Positions 48,360 through 57,935 of a stretch of DNA of 64,000 bases are shown here, in pieces (within the stretch, counting starts at the first letter, position 1; the number at the start of each line of letters is the position of its first letter). The stretch is from Gemmatimonadetes bacterium 13_1_20CM_4_69_16 (lineage in GTDB: Bacteria; Gemmatimonadota; Gemmatimonadetes; Gemmatimonadales; GWC2-71-9). The notes under the pieces are model-generated. The model made no database searches and was not told where the DNA came from. It saw only the letters and a program-made list of their open reading frames with translations. The stretch covers positions 47,287-111,286 of the forward strand of contig MNIR01000058.1 of assembly GCA_001919865.1 (NCBI GenBank), in the 5' to 3' direction. Made by a program: the position numbers and the translations under genes.

Positions 48360-50467
48360 CAGAAGGCCTGCCCCACCGCGAACTGGACCACGACTCGCTT
48401 CCAGAAGCCCGGCGGCAGCCCGGGCTGGTATGTCACGTTGGTGAGGGTGAGGTTCTGGGTCTTATTGTCCTGGAAGTAGAGCGGTCCGGGCTCCGCAGGA
48501 TATCCGTCGAAGGCGGCGTCGAGCCGCACCGGCCCGAGCGGGGTGGCGAATCGCAGCCCCACACCGGGCGTCACGCGCAACCCGGCCACCGTCCCCGGAT
48601 CCCCGCCACGCTGCCACACCTGACCGGCATCCACGAACAGGGCGACCCGCATGCGATCGGGAAACAGTGGCGTGGCGAACCGCAGCTCGGCATTCATGAC
48701 GACGATCGAGTTCCCCCCGATCGGCGCCGCGCGCACGCTCACGTCCGGCCGGTAGATGGTGTCGGTGCCCTGCACCTCCAGGCTGTCGGTCACGTACACC
48801 CGCGGGCCTAGCTCATTGCGCGCGTACCCTCGCACCGAATTCGGGCCGCCGCCGTAGAAGCGCTGGTCGGGCGGGATGAAATGGACGCTCTGGCCCGCCA
48901 GGGCGATGCGCCGCGCCGGCAGGATCGTACCCGCGAGCGCCCGCCAGGCGAAGACCCCACGCCGGCCGAGCGGATAGTAGCGCGACACCTCGAGCTGGCC
49001 GCGGTTGAACTCGTACAGGGTGTCCGACCCGACCACCCGCGACGCGTGCATCAACGACGCCGTGATGAGGCTGCCCGCCGACGGATCGAGCACCGAGTTC
49101 ACCTGGTCGCGGACGCCAGAGATCGTGACCGCTCCGAAGCGGCGCGAGCGTGCGAGCAAATCGCGGTCCGCGGCGTCACACACCCGGAACAGGCTGCAGT
49201 ACACGGCGGCGTCCGCGGTCGTACGCCCCACCGAGAACCCGTAGCTCACGGTCACGGGCACGTTGCGCCGCGTGTTCAGGGTGACACCGGCGTTCAGGCC
49301 GACCGCCTGGCGGGTGTAGGCCTTGAACTCGGAACGCCGTTCGGCGAACAGGCCCAGGCTCGCCGTGTGACGCGGGGAGAAAAACGCCGGTTGCCGCAGC
49401 GTCAGACCGACGTTGTAGTTGATCGTGTCGGAGGTCACGTCGTCGTGCAGGAAATGGCATACGTTGCCGCGCAGCCCGGCGTCGGTGGGCGAGCCCACGC
49501 CCAGTTTCGAGACGCGGGCCGTCAGATCCAGGGCGCGCGCGCCCCCCAGAAAGTCGTAGGACGTCCATCCGGTCTGCACCCGGAAGCAGTCCAGGCTGCC
49601 GTACCCCGCACCGAGCCGCACGCGATGGCGCGGCCCTTCCGCCACCCGCACGAGCACCGTGACCGTCGAGTCCCCGGGGCGTGGCACCGAATCGACGAGC
49701 CCCACGGTCACCGAGCGGAACACACCCATCCCGTAGAGATCGCGCTGGCTCTGGTACAGCCGGTCCTGGCGGAACACGTCGTTCGGCCGCACCGACAGCA
49801 TCTTGCGCACCGTGCCGGTGTCCACTTGCTCGGTGCCGACGATCCGCACTTCCCCGATCCGCGCGTGCGGCCCCGGCACCGCTTCGAGCGTCGCCTCGGC
49901 CTTGAGCGCCGCCGCGTCCACGTCGTAACTCCGCAGGATGTCGGCGTAGGGATACCCGAGATTCCGTAGGCGGTCGGCGATCGTGTCGGCGGATGCCTGG
50001 AACAACATGCGGTTGAACGGCCCTCCCTCCTGCAACGGCAGCGCCCGCTTCAACGCGGCTACGTCGAGGATCGAATCGACGCCGACGATGGCGAGCTTCG
50101 TGAGCCGGACCGGCTCCCCCTCGTAAACCCGGAAGGTCACGTGGACGTTGCCGCCTTCGCGGCGCACCAGCGTGTCTACGACCGCGTTCATGTACCCGCT
50201 CTGCCGGTAGAGCAGCAACAGCCGCACGACGTCCCGGCGGAACTCCAGCTCGTTGAAGTAGCGCCGTTCGCCCAGCCCCATCCAGCGCAACCACCACAAG
50301 CTCGCGAACGCGCTGGAGCTCGAGGTCGCGATCGCCGCTTTCAGCGTGTAGTCGTCGAGGGCGTGATTGCCCTCGAAGGAAAGGCCGCGCACCACCCGCT
50401 CTTGCTGCGCCGCGAGGGGAGCCGTCGCGGACACGGCGACGAGCAGGAAGGGAAGGAGTGCACGCAA
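48359..50467 (-). CDS. Omp85/BamA-TamA family outer membrane protein
   Basis: POTRA-like repeats and C-terminal barrel (FYGGGPNSVRGYARNELGP; TPGVGLRFATPLGPVRLDAAFD). Start is a candidate TTG (LRALLPFLLVAVSATAPLAAQ signal peptide); a longer start would overlap the divergent gene. Confidence 0.85.
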   Translation of the reverse strand: MRALLPFLLVAVSATAPLAAQQERVVRGLSFEGNHALDDYTLKAAIATSSSSAFASLWWLRWMGLGERRYFNELEFRRDVVRLLLLYRQSGYMNAVVDTLVRREGGNVHVTFRVYEGEPVRLTKLAIVGVDSILDVAALKRALPLQEGGPFNRMLFQASADTIADRLRNLGYPYADILRSYDVDAAALKAEATLEAVPGPHARIGEVRIVGTEQVDTGTVRKMLSVRPNDVFRQDRLYQSQRDLYGMGVFRSVTVGLVDSVPRPGDSTVTVLVRVAEGPRHRVRLGAGYGSLDCFRVQTGWTSYDFLGGARALDLTARVSKLGVGSPTDAGLRGNVCHFLHDDVTSDTINYNVGLTLRQPAFFSPRHTASLGLFAERRSEFKAYTRQAVGLNAGVTLNTRRNVPVTVSYGFSVGRTTADAAVYCSLFRVCDAADRDLLARSRRFGAVTISGVRDQVNSVLDPSAGSLITASLMHASRVVGSDTLYEFNRGQLEVSRYYPLGRRGVFAWRALAGTILPARRIALAGQSVHFIPPDQRFYGGGPNSVRGYARNELGPRVYVTDSLEVQGTDTIYRPDVSVRAAPIGGNSIVVMNAELRFATPLFPDRMRVALFVDAGQVWQRGGDPGTVAGLRVTPGVGLRFATPLGPVRLDAAFDGYPAEPGPLYFQDNKTQNLTLTNVTYQPGLPPGFWKRVVVQFAVGQAF

Positions 50468-50540
50468 TTGACGCGGTCGCGCTGCCCCCCTATGTTGGCT
50501 ACCCCCCACCGCACTGTCAACCTTTTCGACACCTGGCTGC

Positions 50541-52103
50541 ATGCGCGCGCTCCCAGTCACCACCCTCGCTTGCCTTGTCGTAACGACCGCCTGCGGGGGC
50601 GGCGGGGACGGGCAATCCCCCGCGCGCGGCTCGCAGCTCACGTATTACGAGACGTACGATCCGCGCTCGCTCGACCCGGCGCTCTCCACCGACGTCCCGA
50701 CCGGGGAAATGGTGACACTCGCTTACGACGGGCTTACCCAGTTCGATCCGGATGGTGGGCTGCTCCCGGCGCTGGCGGATCGCTGGACCGTGGCGCGGGG
50801 GGGACTCCGGTACGTGTTTCACCTGCGAGCGGGCGTCAGGTTCCATGACGGCACGCGCCTGACGCCGGAAGCGGTGCGCCAGAGCTTCCTGCGTGTGCTC
50901 ACCCCCGGCACCCGGGGCGGGCGCGCGTGGCCACTCTACCCGATCGCCGGGGCGGCCGCCTACGCTTCCGGCCGGTCGAGCGAGGTGACGGGCATCGGGC
51001 TGCTGGGCGATTCGGCTGTCGCTCTCGACTTAGCCGAGCCGCTGGCCATCTTTCCCAAGTTCCTCGCCATGCCGGTGGCGGCGGTCGTGCCGGCCCCTCC
51101 CCCCGCCGACCTCGGGCAGCATCCGGTCGGGAGCGGCCCGTGGCGCTTCGTGGCGTGGCAGCACGACGACTACCTGCGGTTCGCGCGCAATCAGGACTAC
51201 TGGGCCGGCGCCCCGGCCGCCGACACGCTGACGGTGCGGATCATCCCTGAGCCCTTGACCCGAGCCGCCGAATTCGAAGCGGGACGGCTCAGCGTGATGG
51301 AGGTCCCGTTTGGCGAGACGGCGCGCTGGCGGCGGGAGCACCCCGAGTTGCTGCTGGAGAAGCCCGCCCTCCGAGTGGTCTACGTGGCGCTCAACAATCG
51401 CCGCGGGCCGCTCCGGAACGTGCGGGTGCGCCAGGCGATCAACTACGCGGTCAACGTGCCGGAGATTCTCGCCACCGTGTACGGCGGGCGCGGCATTCTC
51501 GCCCGGGGAGCGATCCCGCCAGGCCTTCCCGGCAGCGACACCGCGCGCACTGGCTACCACTACGAGCCCGCCGAAGCGAAGCGCCTGCTCCAGGCGGCCG
51601 GTTACGGCAGCGGAATCGAGCTGCAGCTGTGGCGCAATACGAGCAATGTGGAGCTGGCGCGGGTGGCGCAGGCGGTCCAGGCGCAGCTCGAGCCGGTGGG
51701 CATCCGCGTGGAGCTCGTGGAGCGGGACGCCTCGAGCCAGCGCGAGGCCGCCCGCAAGGGTGAGACGGATATGGTGGTGCTCGACTGGTGGGCCGACTAT
51801 CCCGACGCCGACAATTTCCTGTATCCGCTGTTCTACTCCGGGAGCTTCGGCCCCGGAGGCAACTACGCGTTCTACGCCGACGCCGCGGCCGATTCGTTGA
51901 TCCTGCGGGCGCGCCGCACTACGGACGACGCGGCCCGCACGGCCCTCTACCGGGAGATCGACGAGCGCGTCTACCGTGCCGCGCCGTGGCTCTACCTCTG
52001 GTTTCCCACGGACCTCTGGGCCAAGCGCCCGGACGTCGTCGGGTGGGACGTGCCGGTGATCTTCAACGGCCAGCGCTGGACGGGAGCCCGGCGCGCGCCG
52101 TGA
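50541..52103 (+). CDS. ABC transporter substrate-binding protein (family 5, peptide/DppA-like)
   Basis: LTYYETYDPRSLDPALSTDVPTGEMV...VRQAINYAVNVPEILATVYGG...DMVVLDWWADYPDADNFLYPLF. Confidence 0.93.
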   Translation: MRALPVTTLACLVVTTACGGGGDGQSPARGSQLTYYETYDPRSLDPALSTDVPTGEMVTLAYDGLTQFDPDGGLLPALADRWTVARGGLRYVFHLRAGVRFHDGTRLTPEAVRQSFLRVLTPGTRGGRAWPLYPIAGAAAYASGRSSEVTGIGLLGDSAVALDLAEPLAIFPKFLAMPVAAVVPAPPPADLGQHPVGSGPWRFVAWQHDDYLRFARNQDYWAGAPAADTLTVRIIPEPLTRAAEFEAGRLSVMEVPFGETARWRREHPELLLEKPALRVVYVALNNRRGPLRNVRVRQAINYAVNVPEILATVYGGRGILARGAIPPGLPGSDTARTGYHYEPAEAKRLLQAAGYGSGIELQLWRNTSNVELARVAQAVQAQLEPVGIRVELVERDASSQREAARKGETDMVVLDWWADYPDADNFLYPLFYSGSFGPGGNYAFYADAAADSLILRARRTTDDAARTALYREIDERVYRAAPWLYLWFPTDLWAKRPDVVGWDVPVIFNGQRWTGARRAP

Positions 52104-53020
52104 TGCGCCTCCTGGCCCGCCGCCTCCTGCTGACCCTGCCCTCGTTGCTCGGCGTACTGGTCGTCGCCTTCCTGCTCCTCGACGTGGCGCCGGGCGACCC
52201 GGTGACGGCCATGGTGGGCGAGCGCGCCGACTCGGCCACGATCGCCCGGCTGCGCGCGGAGCTCCACCTCGACGATCCGCTGCCCACGCAGTTTGGCCAC
52301 TACGTGTGGGACGTCGTGCGCGGCGACCTCGGCCGCTCCTACATTACCCAGCGGCCGATCGCCCAGGATCTGGGGGAGCGCTTCCCCAAGACCGCCGAGC
52401 TCGCGCTCGCCGCCATGGCGCTCGCCGCCGTCACGGGGATCACGTTGGGGGTACTCTCGGCCGTCCGCCCCGGAGGGATCGTAGACCGGATCGCCATGCT
52501 GCTCTCCTACCTCGGCGTCTCGTTTCCGGTCTACTGGGTCGGGCTGCTGCTGATTCTCGTATTCGCCGTGGCGCTCAAGTGGCTGCCGCCCTCGGGGTCG
52601 GGCGGGCTCGCCTACCTCGTGCTGCCCGCGCTGACGCTCGGCATGCGCTCGATCGCGTTCCTCGCGCGCATGACCCGGGCGGCGATGCTGGACGTGTTGT
52701 CGAGCGATTTCATCCGCACCGCGCGGGCGAAGGGGTTGGCGGAGCGGGTCGTCGTGCTGCGCCACGGCTTCCGCAACGCCCTGGTGCCCGTGATCACCGT
52801 GCTGGGGCTCGACACCGGCAACTATCTCACCGGCAGCATCCTCACCGAGACGATCTTCGGCTGGCCGGGACTGGGGCGTTACGTGCTCACCGCGATCGAC
52901 AAGCGCGACCTTCCCGCCATCCAGGGGAGCATCCTGTTCATGTCGGTCGTCTTCCTCGTCGTGAACCTCATCACCGACCTGCTCTATGCGAAAGCTGATC
53001 CTCGCGTCGCTTACGATTAG
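52103..53020 (+). CDS. ABC transporter permease (DppB-like)
   Basis: MRLLARRLLLTLPSLLGVLVVAFLLLDVAPGDP; DFIRTARAKGLAERVVVLRHGFRNALVPVITVLGL; YAKADPRVAYD. Confidence 0.95.
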   Translation: MRLLARRLLLTLPSLLGVLVVAFLLLDVAPGDPVTAMVGERADSATIARLRAELHLDDPLPTQFGHYVWDVVRGDLGRSYITQRPIAQDLGERFPKTAELALAAMALAAVTGITLGVLSAVRPGGIVDRIAMLLSYLGVSFPVYWVGLLLILVFAVALKWLPPSGSGGLAYLVLPALTLGMRSIAFLARMTRAAMLDVLSSDFIRTARAKGLAERVVVLRHGFRNALVPVITVLGLDTGNYLTGSILTETIFGWPGLGRYVLTAIDKRDLPAIQGSILFMSVVFLVVNLITDLLYAKADPRVAYD

Positions 53021-54503
53021 CTCGACCCTCACGGCGCAGACGCCGGCCGCGAAGCCTCGCACGACCCCGCTCAAGGGCTCGCTCGAGCGCCGGCTCGCCA
53101 CGCTGCTCGACCAGCCGCCGTTCAACCGGGCCAACTGGGGTCTGTATGTCGTGGACGACCGTGGCAAGGTGCTGTTCGAGCGCAACGGCGACCGCTTCTA
53201 CGTCCCCGCCAGCAACACCAAGCTCGTCGTCAGCGCTGCGGCGACGGTGCTGCTGCCGGTCGACTACCGCGTGAAGACCAGCTTGTACACGAACGGCCGC
53301 ATGGACAACGGGGTGTTGCACGGCGACCTCGTGCTGTACGGGCGGGGCGATCCAACCTGGTCGGAGCGCTGCTTCTCCGTGGACAGTCTCGCGCCGGGCG
53401 CGTGCGACTCGGCGTTCACCGCGATCGACGCCGTGGCCGATTCGCTGCGCGCGCGCGGGCTGAAGCGCGTCACGGGGAAGCTGGTGGGCGACGGCTCGTA
53501 CTTCGAGCCCACCTTGGTCCACCCCGGGTGGAACGCCTGGGACCTGAACTGGTGGTACGCGGCCCCGGTCTCGGGGCTCGGCTTTCACGACAACAGCGTG
53601 GACTTCCACATCGCCCCGGGCGGCGCGGTGGACCAGCCGCCCAGCATCACCTGGACCCCCGACCTCGCGCTGTTCACGTTCGAGAACCGGGCCCGCACCG
53701 TGCCGGCGGACTCCAGCTCGACGGTGGGCGACAACTTCTTCCGGAAGCCGGACACGTGGGACATCTGGGCGGAGGGGACCGTGGCGCTCGGTCGCAAGCC
53801 GTGGATCGAGAGCTTCGCGCTCCCCGACCCCAACCGCTATGCGGCCCGGGCGCTCGCGGCTTCCTTACTAAAGAAGGGCATCTCGGTCGAGGGGGGCACG
53901 GCGAGCACCACCGACTCACTCGCCTACCGCGGTGTGCGCGCCTGTTGCGCGCCGGTGGCCGAGTACGGCGGCCGCCCGCTCCCGGACATCGTCTTCCCGA
54001 TCCTGAACTCGAGCCAGAACTGGTTCGCCGAAATGCTGCTCAAGCTGCTGGGCCGCGAGCTCAAAGGCGAGGGGTCGTGGAGCGCGGGGCTCGAGGTGGA
54101 GCGCCGCTTCCTCATCGATTCCGTGCGAATCGACTCGACGGCGTTCGCGCTGGAGGACGGCTCGGGGCTCGCCGCGGGGAATCTGGTGACGCCGCGCGCG
54201 TTCGCCCAGCTGCTCGCCTACATGCATCGCCACCCGAAGCGTGCGCCCTTCCTCGCCGGGCTGCCCCACGCGGGGCAGCCCGGCTCCCTCCTCAAACGCT
54301 TCGGGGGGACGGTGCTCGACGGGCGGGTGATCGCGAAGACGGGCAGCATCGATCGGGTGAACAGCCTCTCAGGCTACATCGAACAACCCAGTGGACGGAC
54401 CGTCACGTTCAGCATCCAGGCGAACACGCACGCCGTTCCCTATCAGCAGATGCTCGCGCAGATCGATTCGATCGTGGTGGAAATCGGCAAAACGTCGCGG
54501 TAG
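52986..54503 (+). CDS. dacB: D-alanyl-D-alanine carboxypeptidase/endopeptidase (PBP4 family)
   Basis: FYVPASNTKLVVSAAATVLL; NSSQNWFAEMLLKLLG; VIAKTGSIDRVNSLSGYI. Confidence 0.92.
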   Translation: MRKLILASLTISSTLTAQTPAAKPRTTPLKGSLERRLATLLDQPPFNRANWGLYVVDDRGKVLFERNGDRFYVPASNTKLVVSAAATVLLPVDYRVKTSLYTNGRMDNGVLHGDLVLYGRGDPTWSERCFSVDSLAPGACDSAFTAIDAVADSLRARGLKRVTGKLVGDGSYFEPTLVHPGWNAWDLNWWYAAPVSGLGFHDNSVDFHIAPGGAVDQPPSITWTPDLALFTFENRARTVPADSSSTVGDNFFRKPDTWDIWAEGTVALGRKPWIESFALPDPNRYAARALAASLLKKGISVEGGTASTTDSLAYRGVRACCAPVAEYGGRPLPDIVFPILNSSQNWFAEMLLKLLGRELKGEGSWSAGLEVERRFLIDSVRIDSTAFALEDGSGLAAGNLVTPRAFAQLLAYMHRHPKRAPFLAGLPHAGQPGSLLKRFGGTVLDGRVIAKTGSIDRVNSLSGYIEQPSGRTVTFSIQANTHAVPYQQMLAQIDSIVVEIGKTSR

Positions 54504-54527
54504 TACAACCGAAGTGGGCCTTGGGTT

Positions 54528-54560
54528 GGCTAACCCCGGGGCGCCGCCCCGGGGTCAGCC
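54528..54560. repeat. near-perfect palindrome between convergent dacB and oxidoreductase
   Basis: ggctaaccccggggcgccgccccggggtcagcc. Confidence 0.85.
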
Positions 54561-54563
54561 CCG

Positions 54564-55586
54564 TCAGTCTTCGGTCTGGCCGAAGATGGCCATGTTGGAG
54601 GAATGCCCCGGCTCGATCTTCGCCGCCGGGTTGATGAAGTGGACCGCGTGGTTCACGGCGATCGCGGCCTCGGCCGCGCCCGTGGCGATGAGCTTGAGCT
54701 TCCCCGGGTACGTCGTGATGTCGCCCGCCGCGAAAATGCCGGGGATGTTCGTTGCCATCGTCTGCGTCACCTTGATCTCGCCTTTCTCGATTTCGAGCCC
54801 CCACTCGGCGATGGCGCCGAGGGAGGAGATGAAGCCGAGCTGCGGCACGACGCAATCGATAGGCACGCGCTGGTCCTGCTTCGTCTTGCTGTTGACGATG
54901 GTCACGGCCTCGATGTGGTCGCCCCCGTGGATCTCCTTCAGCTCCCAGAAGGTGCGCAGCTCCATCTTCCCGGCGGCGCACAGCTCCTGTACCTGCCGCA
55001 CCGTGGCGGCGTGGGCGCGGAAGCCGTCGCGGCGGTGGATCATCAGGATGTGCCGCGCGATCCCCTGCAGGTTCACGGCCCAATCGAACGCCGAGTCGCC
55101 CCCGCCCACGAGCAACACGCGCTTCCCCGCGAACACCTTGGGGTCAAGGATGCGATCGTGCAGGCCCCGGCCGTACCAACGATCCACGTCCTTGAGCGGG
55201 AGCTTGCGGGGCGTGAAGGCGCCGATCCCCCCGGCGATGAGCACGGCGCGCGAGCAGTACGCATCGCCGTCCGTCGCCACGGTGAAGAGCGGGGCGCCGT
55301 TCTCGGCCGCCCGCGTCAGGCCGGTCACCTTCTGACCGAGGTGCACCGGCGCCTTCCACTGGAGCGCCTGCTCGGCCATGCCCTTCACCAGATCCTTGGC
55401 GAGCACCTTGGGAAAGCCGGCGACGTCGAAGATGTATTTCTCCGGGTAGAGCGCCGTGAGCTGGCCGCCCAGTTGGTCGAGGTTGTCGATCAGGCGGCAG
55501 GAGGCGCCGCGCATCCCCGCGTAGAACGCGCCGAACAGCCCCGTCGGGCCGGCGCCGATTATGGTGATATCTTTGACGTCTTGCAT
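54564..55586 (-). CDS. NAD(P)/FAD-dependent oxidoreductase, ferredoxin-NADP reductase (TrxB-like)
   Basis: ITIIGAGPTGLFGAFYAGMRGASCRLID; VLLVGGGDSAFDWAVNL; GIFAAGDITTYPGKLKLIATGAAEAAIAVNHA. Confidence 0.93.
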   Translation of the reverse strand: MQDVKDITIIGAGPTGLFGAFYAGMRGASCRLIDNLDQLGGQLTALYPEKYIFDVAGFPKVLAKDLVKGMAEQALQWKAPVHLGQKVTGLTRAAENGAPLFTVATDGDAYCSRAVLIAGGIGAFTPRKLPLKDVDRWYGRGLHDRILDPKVFAGKRVLLVGGGDSAFDWAVNLQGIARHILMIHRRDGFRAHAATVRQVQELCAAGKMELRTFWELKEIHGGDHIEAVTIVNSKTKQDQRVPIDCVVPQLGFISSLGAIAEWGLEIEKGEIKVTQTMATNIPGIFAAGDITTYPGKLKLIATGAAEAAIAVNHAVHFINPAAKIEPGHSSNMAIFGQTED

Positions 55587-55715
55587 TTGGGCGAAGTAAT
55601 GGTACACCCGAGGAGACGAGAGAGGGGAGATGTTCGCTCGTCGCACCGCAAGACGCCAACGCGCAGCGTCACGAACGTCTCCCTTTTCCCCTCTCCCCGG
55701 GGTTGAGCGGAGGGG

Positions 55716-56273
55716 ATGCGGGTGAAGATCTACACCAAGACCGGTGATGCCGGGGAAACCGGGCTGTTCGGAGGCGGGCGCGTGCCGAAGGACCACCGCC
55801 GGGTGGAGGCGTACGGAGAGGTGGACGAGCTCAATGCCGCCATCGGGCTGGCGCGCGCGCTCGAGCCCTCCGGGTTCGGCGATGGCCTGCTGCAATCCAT
55901 CCAGCGTGATCTCTTCACCGTCGGCGCCGAGCTGGCAACGCCGGATCGTGACAAGCTGCCCAAGGCCCTCGCCCGGAGTGGCGCGCCGCTGGGCGAGTCG
56001 GACGTAGCGGCGCTCGAGGACGCGATCGACACGCACGAGGCGAAGCTCGCGCCCCTCAAGAACTTCATTCTGCCGGGGGGCACACCCAAAGCCGCCGCGC
56101 TGCACCTGGCACGCACCGTGTGTCGCCGCGCCGAACGAGCGGTGGTGGCGCTGTCACACGAAGACACGATCAATCCGGCCGTGGTGCAGTATCTGAACCG
56201 GCTGTCCGACCTGCTGTTCGTGCTGGCGCGCGCCGTGAACGTCGCCGCGGGCGTCCCGGACCAGCAGTGGTGA
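55716..56273 (+). CDS. cob(I)yrinic acid a,c-diamide adenosyltransferase (PduO type)
   Basis: KIYTKTGDAGETGLFGGGRVPKDHRRVEAYGEVDELNAAIGLAR; RTVCRRAERAVVAL. Confidence 0.95.
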   Translation: MRVKIYTKTGDAGETGLFGGGRVPKDHRRVEAYGEVDELNAAIGLARALEPSGFGDGLLQSIQRDLFTVGAELATPDRDKLPKALARSGAPLGESDVAALEDAIDTHEAKLAPLKNFILPGGTPKAAALHLARTVCRRAERAVVALSHEDTINPAVVQYLNRLSDLLFVLARAVNVAAGVPDQQW

Positions 56274-57382
56274 AGATCCACGTTCCCATCTCGGCACACG
56301 ACGACGCGTCCTACGACATCCTGATCGGCCGCGGCCTCCAGGCCGAGCTGCCGCGGCTGGTGCGGGAGGCCTGCCCCGCCGCTCGGTACGCGGTGATCAC
56401 GGATTCTCACGTGAACGGGCTGTTCGGGAAGCAAGTCGTGGCACGTCTGCACGACGGCACGTTGCCCGCTGAGCTGTTCGAGTTCCCGGCCGGCGAATGG
56501 AACAAGACGCGCGAGACGTGGGCGATGCTGTCCGACCGGATGCTCGCGGCGCACTTCGGCCGGGATTGCGGGGTGATCGCGCTGGGCGGCGGTGTGGTGG
56601 GCGACATGGCGGGGTTCGTCGCGGCGACCTACCTCCGCGGCGTCCCCTACGTGCAGGTCCCGACCTCACTACTCGCGATGATCGACTCCGCGATCGGCGG
56701 GAAGACGGGGGTCGATGTGCCGGCCGGAAAGAACCTGCTGGGGGCGTTCCACCAGCCGCGGCGCGTGATCGCCGACCTCGACGCACTGGCGTCGCTCCCT
56801 GCCGTCCAACTGGCGGCGGGATTGGCGGAGGCCGTCAAGCACGGCGTGATCGCGGACGCGGACTACTTCGGCTTCCTCGAGCGCGAGCACCAAGCGGTAA
56901 TGGGCAAGGACGCAGACACGCTGGAGCGGGTGGTCTCCCGCTCGGTCGAAATCAAGGCTGCGGTGGTGGCCGCGGACGAGCGGGAGGCGGGACGGCGCGC
57001 GACCCTGAACTTCGGGCACACGGTGGGACATGCGATCGAGGCCACCGCGAAGTTCGCGGTGCTGCACGGTGAAGCCGTCGCGATCGGGATGGCGTACGAG
57101 GCCCGACTCGCGGAAGCCCTCGAGGTCGCGGAACCGGGCACCGCGGACCGGATTCGTGCCCTGCTCGAACGCTACGGCCTGCCGCTCGACCTCCCCGAGT
57201 CCGCCACGCCTGACGATCTCGTGGCCGCGATGCAGCTCGACAAGAAGGCGCGCGCCGGTGCGGTACGGTTCGCGCTGCCGCGCGCGATCGGCGCGATGCA
57301 CGGCGGGGCGAAGACGGGGTGGACGGTCGCGGCGCCGGAGAGGCTGGTGAAGGAGATCCTCGGGGGGCCGGCAGCCGAGTAG
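56270..57382 (+). CDS. aroB: 3-dehydroquinate synthase
   Basis: ALGGGVVGDMAGFVAATYLRGVPYVQVPTSLLAMIDSAIGGKTGVD; LNFGHTVGHAIEA. Confidence 0.97.
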   Translation: MKIHVPISAHDDASYDILIGRGLQAELPRLVREACPAARYAVITDSHVNGLFGKQVVARLHDGTLPAELFEFPAGEWNKTRETWAMLSDRMLAAHFGRDCGVIALGGGVVGDMAGFVAATYLRGVPYVQVPTSLLAMIDSAIGGKTGVDVPAGKNLLGAFHQPRRVIADLDALASLPAVQLAAGLAEAVKHGVIADADYFGFLEREHQAVMGKDADTLERVVSRSVEIKAAVVAADEREAGRRATLNFGHTVGHAIEATAKFAVLHGEAVAIGMAYEARLAEALEVAEPGTADRIRALLERYGLPLDLPESATPDDLVAAMQLDKKARAGAVRFALPRAIGAMHGGAKTGWTVAAPERLVKEILGGPAAE

Positions 57383-57404
57383 GGGCGCAGCACCCCGCGC
57401 CCCT
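57381..57404. terminator. hairpin after aroB (no U-tract)
   Basis: aggggcgc-agcacccc-gcgcccct perfect 8-bp stem. Confidence 0.45.
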
Positions 57405-57421
57405 CCAGTTGCAGTGCGCGT

Positions 57422-57652
57422 CTAGAGCGCTTGCGCGCGTTGCTTCCGGAGCCGCCAGATGCCGCGACCCACGAGGAGCACGCCCACCACGGCGAGCGCC
57501 ACTCCACTGTTGGTCCCGACGAGTGCCAGTTTGCCCGACACCCCGCCGACGATGAAGACGAGACCGATGAGGATGCTGCTCACGACGCGCTCCGGGTGGA
57601 AGGAGCGGCCATCATAGTGGCTCGGCGGCGAGCAATATAGGGCGTCCGTCAC
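57422..57652 (-). CDS. small membrane protein, unknown function (start uncertain)
   Basis: Two hydrophobic segments: VVSSILIGLVFIVGGVSGKL and VALAVVGVLLVGRGIWRL. Confidence 0.5.
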   Translation of the reverse strand: MTDALYCSPPSHYDGRSFHPERVVSSILIGLVFIVGGVSGKLALVGTNSGVALAVVGVLLVGRGIWRLRKQRAQAL

Positions 57653-57845
57653 GTTCCGTTCTTAATCACATATCCATCAACAACTTCCCACATGATTCCC
57701 ACCTCTCCACATTGCGGCTCAGGTTTGACGGTGCGCATTCAACACCGCATCAACATTCGATTTCTCCACATGGTGTGTTGATAGTGGACAAATCGTGCAC
57801 TCGTGCAGTGGTCTAATAATTTGTGATGTTGAAAACAGCCGAAAT

Positions 57846-57874
57846 TTGCACCATTGTCAGGCGATTCCTATATT
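57846..57874 (+). promoter_or_regulatory. sigma-70 type promoter for the rpoD-like gene
   Basis: TTGCAC-N17-TATATT in an AT-rich intergenic region. Confidence 0.65.
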
Positions 57875-57935
57875 GGCGCGTTACGCTTGTCCACGTGCGG
57901 CATTACCCATCGTCTAGCGTTGGAGAGCCCTAGCT

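Noticed and set aside
57650-57845. AT-rich region with several CTCCACAT/CCCACAT motifs as an oriC candidate
   Set aside because: Motifs do not match the TTATNCACA DnaA box well and there is no dnaA/dnaN nearby; more likely the rpoD promoter region
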